Of a stretch of 12,192 nucleotides of DNA, positions 8,516-12,192 are shown in pieces (the stretch's first letter is position 1; each line of letters opens with the position of its first letter). This DNA is from an uncultured Pedobacter sp. Its GTDB lineage: Bacteria > Bacteroidota > Bacteroidia > Sphingobacteriales > Sphingobacteriaceae. The position numbers and the translations under genes were made by a program. The notes under the pieces were generated by a model. It saw nothing but the letters and a program-made list of their open reading frames with translations. It was not told the origin of the DNA and searched no databases. The stretch covers positions 1 to 12,192 of the forward strand of contig NZ_CAMLHF010000169.1 of assembly GCF_946479715.1 (NCBI RefSeq). The letters are read 5' to 3'.

Positions 8516-9007
8516 TTATCTAACGCCTATTTCTATGGCCTCTAAGTTATGTATTTTTTCTTCTGAAACAGAAAATCTAATTAAAGTTTTAATCTTATGC
8601 CAGCCCGAATTACCTGCTGCACCGGGATTTATATGTAAACAATCGATTTTCTTGTCGTACATCACCTTTAAAATATGTGAATGCCCGGTAATAAATAATT
8701 TCGGAGGCTTAGTGTATATTTCACCCTTTACCTGCGGAGCATATTTTCCCGGATAACCACCAATATGTGTTATCCATACATCAAGGTTTTCACAATTGAA
8801 TCGCAAGTGTTCAGGGTAAAGGGCTCTAATCTCTTTACCATCAATATTTCCGTAAACGCCACGCAATGGTTTAAAGGCTGCAAGCTCTTCGGCTACATTG
8901 GGCCCAAAATCTCCCGCATGCCATATTTCATCGCAATCAGCAAAGTGTTTAAAAACCGCTGGATCCAAAAATCCATGTGTATCAGAAATCAGGCCTATCT
9001 TAGTCAA
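8516..9007 (-). CDS. YfcE/MJ0936-family metallophosphoesterase with TTG start
   Basis: This is a small calcineurin-like phosphodiesterase of 163 residues, the full length for the family, with a dinuclear metal site. The expected ligands are all visible: Asp9 and His11 (SDTHG), Asp33 (HAGDFG), Asn54 (YGNID), His81 (THIGG), and His109 and His111 (GHSH). NPGAAG (127-132) is also conserved. Family members hydrolyse model phosphodiesters and the cellular substrate is generally unknown. The start codon is TTG (plus-strand CAA at 9005-9007). The frame is closed upstream by a TGA at 9029-9031 with no ATG between, and the first internal Met is residue 116, far past the active site. TTG also puts the methionine exactly where family proteins begin (MTKIGLISDTHG). 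It lies 55 nt after trmN6 and 21 nt before fbp, with its own likely promoter. Confidence 0.93.
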   Translation of the reverse strand: MTKIGLISDTHGFLDPAVFKHFADCDEIWHAGDFGPNVAEELAAFKPLRGVYGNIDGKEIRALYPEHLRFNCENLDVWITHIGGYPGKYAPQVKGEIYTKPPKLFITGHSHILKVMYDKKIDCLHINPGAAGNSGWHKIKTLIRFSVSEEKIHNLEAIEIGVR

Positions 9008-9033
9008 AGTATATGTTCTTAATATGTATCAAA

Positions 9034-9062
9034 CAAAGCTATGTATAATGATATTTATACAA
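9034..9062 (-). promoter_or_regulatory. Candidate promoter of the phosphoesterase-fbp pair
   Basis: On the minus strand, TTG (9060-9062) directly follows the trmN6 stop codon. After an 18-nt spacer comes TAGCTTTG (9034-9041), a full match to the Bacteroidota -7 consensus TAnnTTTG. The site would give a leader of about 20 nt before the TTG start at 9007. It is the best promoter match in the window and suggests the phosphoesterase and fbp can be transcribed without trmN6. Confidence 0.55.
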
Positions 9063-9767
9063 CTAAAAAGCCAGCAAGAAATCTTTAAGTAATCTCTTAT
9101 ACGCTTCGGTATATATTTTTTCAGATTCGTAAATGAAGAAATCACTAATCTTTGGCGCAACCACTATCAGCTGAAGACAAATGATATGACGAAAAACAGG
9201 CTTACTTTCATCAGAACAAACATTTATTCTTTCGCCCAGCACCAGATTAAATGCTGCTGCCCGCGCAACCACAAACTCTGCTTGCTTAACCGGGAGTATT
9301 AACCAAATACATCCGTCATCAGTTAATAGCCCTGAAGTTTTCATTAACAACAACTCAAAAAAGTCCTGGTCAGCATGCCTTGCAATCCCTTTTCTTTGTT
9401 CCGGATTTTTAAGGTCGTTAACAAAATAAGGGGGATTGGAAACAATTAAATCATATTTAATATCAGTATTATACGATGCTATAGCACAATGGTGGACTTT
9501 AACTCTTGCAGAAAAATTAGAATTATTAAAATTAGCAGCCGCTGCTAATGCTGCCGATTCATCTATTTCTACAGCATCAACAAGTGCATCCGGAAAACGC
9601 TGTGCCAGCATTAAAGCAATAACACCTGTACCGGTTCCAATATCGAGTATTTGTTTAGTGTCATTTTTTTGAACAATAGCGCCTAGTAATACTCCGTCAG
9701 TATTAATTTTCATGGCACAACCCGACTGGTTTACCTCAAACTGCTTGAATTTAAAAATACTTCCCAT
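9063..9767 (-). CDS. trmN6: tRNA1(Val) (adenine(37)-N6)-methyltransferase, TrmN6/YfiC type
   Basis: This is a Rossmann-fold SAM-dependent methyltransferase predicted to make N6-methyladenosine at A37 of tRNA1(Val). The product is 234 residues, close to the family norm. The N-terminus FKFKQFEVNQSGCAMKINTDGVLLGA matches the characteristic YfiC/TrmN6 opening and supports the ATG at 9767. Motif I (SAM binding) is LDIGTGTG at 41-48. The acidic end of strand 2 is VEIDE at 66-70. The N6-adenine methyltransferase catalytic motif NPPY is at 111-114, followed by F115. The stop is TAG. Other NPPY enzymes such as HemK/PrmC and RsmC differ in N-terminal region, so TrmN6 is the best call. The gene diverges from purL across a 78-nt spacer. 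Confidence 0.92.
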   Translation of the reverse strand: MGSIFKFKQFEVNQSGCAMKINTDGVLLGAIVQKNDTKQILDIGTGTGVIALMLAQRFPDALVDAVEIDESAALAAAANFNNSNFSARVKVHHCAIASYNTDIKYDLIVSNPPYFVNDLKNPEQRKGIARHADQDFFELLLMKTSGLLTDDGCIWLILPVKQAEFVVARAAAFNLVLGERINVCSDESKPVFRHIICLQLIVVAPKISDFFIYESEKIYTEAYKRLLKDFLLAF

Positions 9768-9776
9768 ACGCTTCTG

Positions 9777-9784
9777 CGAATATA
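9777..9784 (-). promoter_or_regulatory. Weak candidate -7 element for trmN6
   Basis: On the minus strand this reads TATATTCG, one mismatch from TAnnTTTG, ending nine bases before the trmN6 ATG. If used, the transcript would have almost no leader. No TTG is seen at the proper upstream distance, so the call is tentative. Confidence 0.25.
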
Positions 9785-9820
9785 TTACATTCTACCCTCG
9801 CGGTTTTAAAATTTTAACGC

Positions 9821-9828
9821 TAAATTTG
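9821..9828 (+). promoter_or_regulatory. Candidate -7 element for purL
   Basis: The plus-strand sequence TAAATTTG fully matches TAnnTTTG and ends 17 nt before the purL ATG, which implies a leader of about 10 nt. No TTG lies about 19 nt upstream, so the -33 element is missing or degenerate. No purine riboswitch fits in such a short spacer. Confidence 0.4.
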
Positions 9829-9845
9829 CGGCTCAAAACACTACA

Positions 9846-12192
9846 ATGATTTATTTCTTCTCCAATCAATCCAATACAGTTTTCGCTTTACAAACCGCGC
9901 AAAACTTATCCGATACTGATATTACAAAACTAGAATGGCTGTTTGGCGGTGCAAAATTAAAGCAAGAAACCGTATTAACAGATTTTTTTGTCGGACCTCG
10001 AGCAGCAATGATAACTCCATGGAGTACAAATGCGGTAGAGATTACACAGAATATGGCCATCGAAGGAATCATCAGGATTGAAGAATTCCATAAAGTAGAA
10101 GAAAGTTTTTCTGACTTCGATCCAATGTTATCTCAAAAATATAAGGAACTTAATCAGGACATATATACTATTAATATACAACCAGAACCTATTATTGAGG
10201 TTAGCGATATTGCTACCTATAATAAACAGGAAGGTTTATCATTAAGTGATGAAGAAGTAGGGTACTTAAATGGTCTTTCTCAAAGACTTGGAAGAGCACT
10301 TACTGACTCAGAAGTATTCGGTTTTTCTCAGGTAAATTCAGAACACTGTCGCCATAAAATCTTTAACGGTAAATTCGTTATTGATGGTGTGGAACAACCA
10401 ACATCTCTTTTTAAGCTGATCCGTAAAACATCAGAAGAAAACCCTAATGATATTGTTTCTGCATACAAAGACAATGTTGCCTTTATTAAAGGCCCGGTTG
10501 TTCAGCAGTTTGCGCCTAAACGTGCAGATGAGCCTGACTATTATGCAATAAGTGATTTTGAATCTGTAATTTCAGTAAAAGCAGAAACACACAACTTCCC
10601 TACAACTGTAGAACCATTTAATGGTGCAGCAACCGGATCAGGTGGCGAAATTAGAGACAGACTTGCAGGTGGACAAGGCTCACTACCTTTGGCTGGTACT
10701 GCAGTTTATATGACCGCCCTATCAAGATTGGAAGAAAATCGCCCTTGGGAAAAGGGTGTTGAAGAAAGAAAATGGTTATACCAAACTCCAATGGACATCC
10801 TGATCAAAGCTTCTAATGGAGCAACTGATTTTGGAAATAAATTTGGTCAACCGCTAATTACCGGTTCCGTTCTTACATTCGAACATGAAGAAGGCGGACG
10901 TAAACTTGGTTTCGATAAAGTGATCATGCTTGCTGGTGGTGTTGGTTATGGTAAGGCCAGCCAGGCTAAAAAACAAAAACCTTCTGAAGGCGATAAAATT
11001 GTTGTCCTTGGAGGAGAAAATTATAGAATTGGTATGGGTGGTGCTGCAGTATCATCTGCAGATACCGGCGCTCTTGGAAGTGGAATTGAATTAAATGCCA
11101 TTCAGAGATCTAATCCTGAAATGCAAAAAAGAGCCGCAAATGCTGTACGTGGCATGGTTGAGAGCGATCATAACAGCATCGTATCCATACATGATCATGG
11201 TGCCGGTGGTCACTTAAACTGCCTTTCTGAACTGGTTGAAGAAACCGGCGGAAAAATAGATCTTGATAAATTACCTGTCGGTGATCCTACCCTTTCAGCT
11301 AAAGAGATTATTGGTAATGAATCTCAGGAGCGTATGGGTCTGGTAATCGGACAAGAACATATAGAAACACTTCAAAAAATTGCAGATCGTGAGCGCTCTC
11401 CAATGTATACTGTAGGTACAGTTACTGGCGATCACCGCTTTACATTTGAATCTGCAACTACCGGTGCCAAACCTATGGACCTCGAACTGAAAGACATGTT
11501 TGGCAGTTCTCCAAAGGTGATCATGGAAGACAAAACCATCGATAGAAAATACGAGCCGGTTACTTATGATAAAGCACAGTTAAATGTTTATCTGGAACAA
11601 GTGTTACAACTTGAAGCAGTTGCCTCTAAAGACTGGTTAACCAATAAGGTTGACCGTTGTGTGGGTGGCCGCGTTGCCAAACAACAATGTGCCGGCCCAC
11701 TACAATTGCCACTTAACAACTGTGGTGTTATGGCATTAGATTTTCAAGGAAAAGAAGGCATCGCAACTTCAGTAGGTCACGCTCCCCTATCCGCATTAAT
11801 TGATCCGGCAGCCGGAAGTCGTATTGCTATTGCCGAATCTCTTTCTAATATTCTGTGGGCACCATTAAAAGATGGGCTTAAAAGTGTTTCCCTTTCAGCC
11901 AACTGGATGTGGGCATGTAAAAACGAAGGTGAAGATGCCAGATTATACGAAGCCGTAAAAGCTTGTTCTGATTTTGCAATCAGCTTAGGAATCAATATCC
12001 CAACAGGTAAAGATTCCCTATCGATGAAACAAAAATATAAGGGCGATGAGGTGATTGCACCTGGTACTGTGATTATCTCCGCAGCAGGAAATTGCAACGA
12101 CATCACTAAAGTTGTTGAACCTGTTTTACAAAAAGATGGCGGTTCAATTTACTACATCAACCTATCTAACGATACATATAAACTTGGCGGTT
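9846..12192 (+). CDS. purL: Phosphoribosylformylglycinamidine synthase, large single-chain form (3' end outside window)
   Basis: FGAM synthase is the fourth step of purine synthesis. It converts FGAR, ATP and glutamine to FGAM in the cytosol. The frame is open from the ATG at 9846 to the window end, giving 782 residues of a protein usually near 1200-1300. An N-terminal PurS-like region (about 1-140) is followed by the linker block VNSEHCRHKIF (163-173). The first ATP-grasp-unrelated PurM/AIRS-like synthetase half has KAETHNFPTTVEPFNGAATGSGGEIRD (246-272), with the expected catalytic His at 249. It also shows HDHGAGGHLNCLSELVEETGG (449-469). The second half shows VGGRVAKQQCAGPLQLPL from about residue 608 and PTGKDSLSM (719-727). 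The C-terminal glutaminase domain should lie beyond the window, so this is the PurSLQ-fused type. The start matches relatives (MIYFFSNQSN). No frameshift is seen. Confidence 0.97.
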   Translation, partial: MIYFFSNQSNTVFALQTAQNLSDTDITKLEWLFGGAKLKQETVLTDFFVGPRAAMITPWSTNAVEITQNMAIEGIIRIEEFHKVEESFSDFDPMLSQKYKELNQDIYTINIQPEPIIEVSDIATYNKQEGLSLSDEEVGYLNGLSQRLGRALTDSEVFGFSQVNSEHCRHKIFNGKFVIDGVEQPTSLFKLIRKTSEENPNDIVSAYKDNVAFIKGPVVQQFAPKRADEPDYYAISDFESVISVKAETHNFPTTVEPFNGAATGSGGEIRDRLAGGQGSLPLAGTAVYMTALSRLEENRPWEKGVEERKWLYQTPMDILIKASNGATDFGNKFGQPLITGSVLTFEHEEGGRKLGFDKVIMLAGGVGYGKASQAKKQKPSEGDKIVVLGGENYRIGMGGAAVSSADTGALGSGIELNAIQRSNPEMQKRAANAVRGMVESDHNSIVSIHDHGAGGHLNCLSELVEETGGKIDLDKLPVGDPTLSAKEIIGNESQERMGLVIGQEHIETLQKIADRERSPMYTVGTVTGDHRFTFESATTGAKPMDLELKDMFGSSPKVIMEDKTIDRKYEPVTYDKAQLNVYLEQVLQLEAVASKDWLTNKVDRCVGGRVAKQQCAGPLQLPLNNCGVMALDFQGKEGIATSVGHAPLSALIDPAAGSRIAIAESLSNILWAPLKDGLKSVSLSANWMWACKNEGEDARLYEAVKACSDFAISLGINIPTGKDSLSMKQKYKGDEVIAPGTVIISAAGNCNDITKVVEPVLQKDGGSIYYINLSNDTYKLGG

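Noticed and set aside
11777..12106. 109-codon minus-strand open frame inside purL
   Set aside because: It is antisense to the conserved second synthetase half of PurL, with no independent support.
1..12192. CRISPR arrays, tRNA or rRNA genes, insertion sequences, phage or toxin-antitoxin genes, novel defence system
   Set aside because: No spaced direct repeats, cloverleaf or rRNA sequence, transposase or terminal repeats were seen. Every long frame belongs to a well-known family and the spacers are short.

Overview
The window looks like chromosomal DNA from a Bacteroidota bacterium, most likely Sphingobacteriaceae (Pedobacter/Mucilaginibacter-like). The evidence is a SusC/SusD pair with a classic SusC plug signature, AT-rich spacers, mostly absent Shine-Dalgarno sequences, and several upstream regions carrying the Bacteroidota -7 element TAnnTTTG. 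The genus is inferred from protein style only.

Layout: six genes run on the minus strand and one on the plus strand. Read in transcription order from the divergent point near 9.8 kb, the minus strand carries trmN6 (tRNA adenine methyltransferase), a YfcE/MJ0936-type metallophosphoesterase that starts with TTG, class I fructose-1,6-bisphosphatase (fbp), a secreted sialate O-acetylesterase/CE20-like esterase ending in a strong intrinsic terminator, a 1057-residue SusC-type TonB-dependent transporter, and a SusD-type lipoprotein cut by the left edge (583 residues visible). The plus strand carries the first 782 residues of the large single-chain FGAM synthase PurL, which runs off the right edge.

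How the genes fit together: 1..7292 is part of a glycan-uptake locus. The SusC/SusD pair binds and imports oligosaccharides across the outer membrane, and the exported esterase would remove acetyl groups from a decorated glycan. No glycoside hydrolase, hybrid two-component system or ECF-sigma/anti-sigma pair is visible, so the substrate and the regulator cannot be read from this window. The terminator separates the esterase transcript from susCD, but the two leaders share a 14-nt element. The segment 7409..12192 is housekeeping: gluconeogenesis (fbp), a phosphodiesterase, tRNA modification and purine synthesis.

No RNA gene, CRISPR array, insertion sequence, phage gene or broken gene was seen. 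I found no undescribed system. The items worth a second look are small regulatory and start-codon observations and the split architecture of the esterase.
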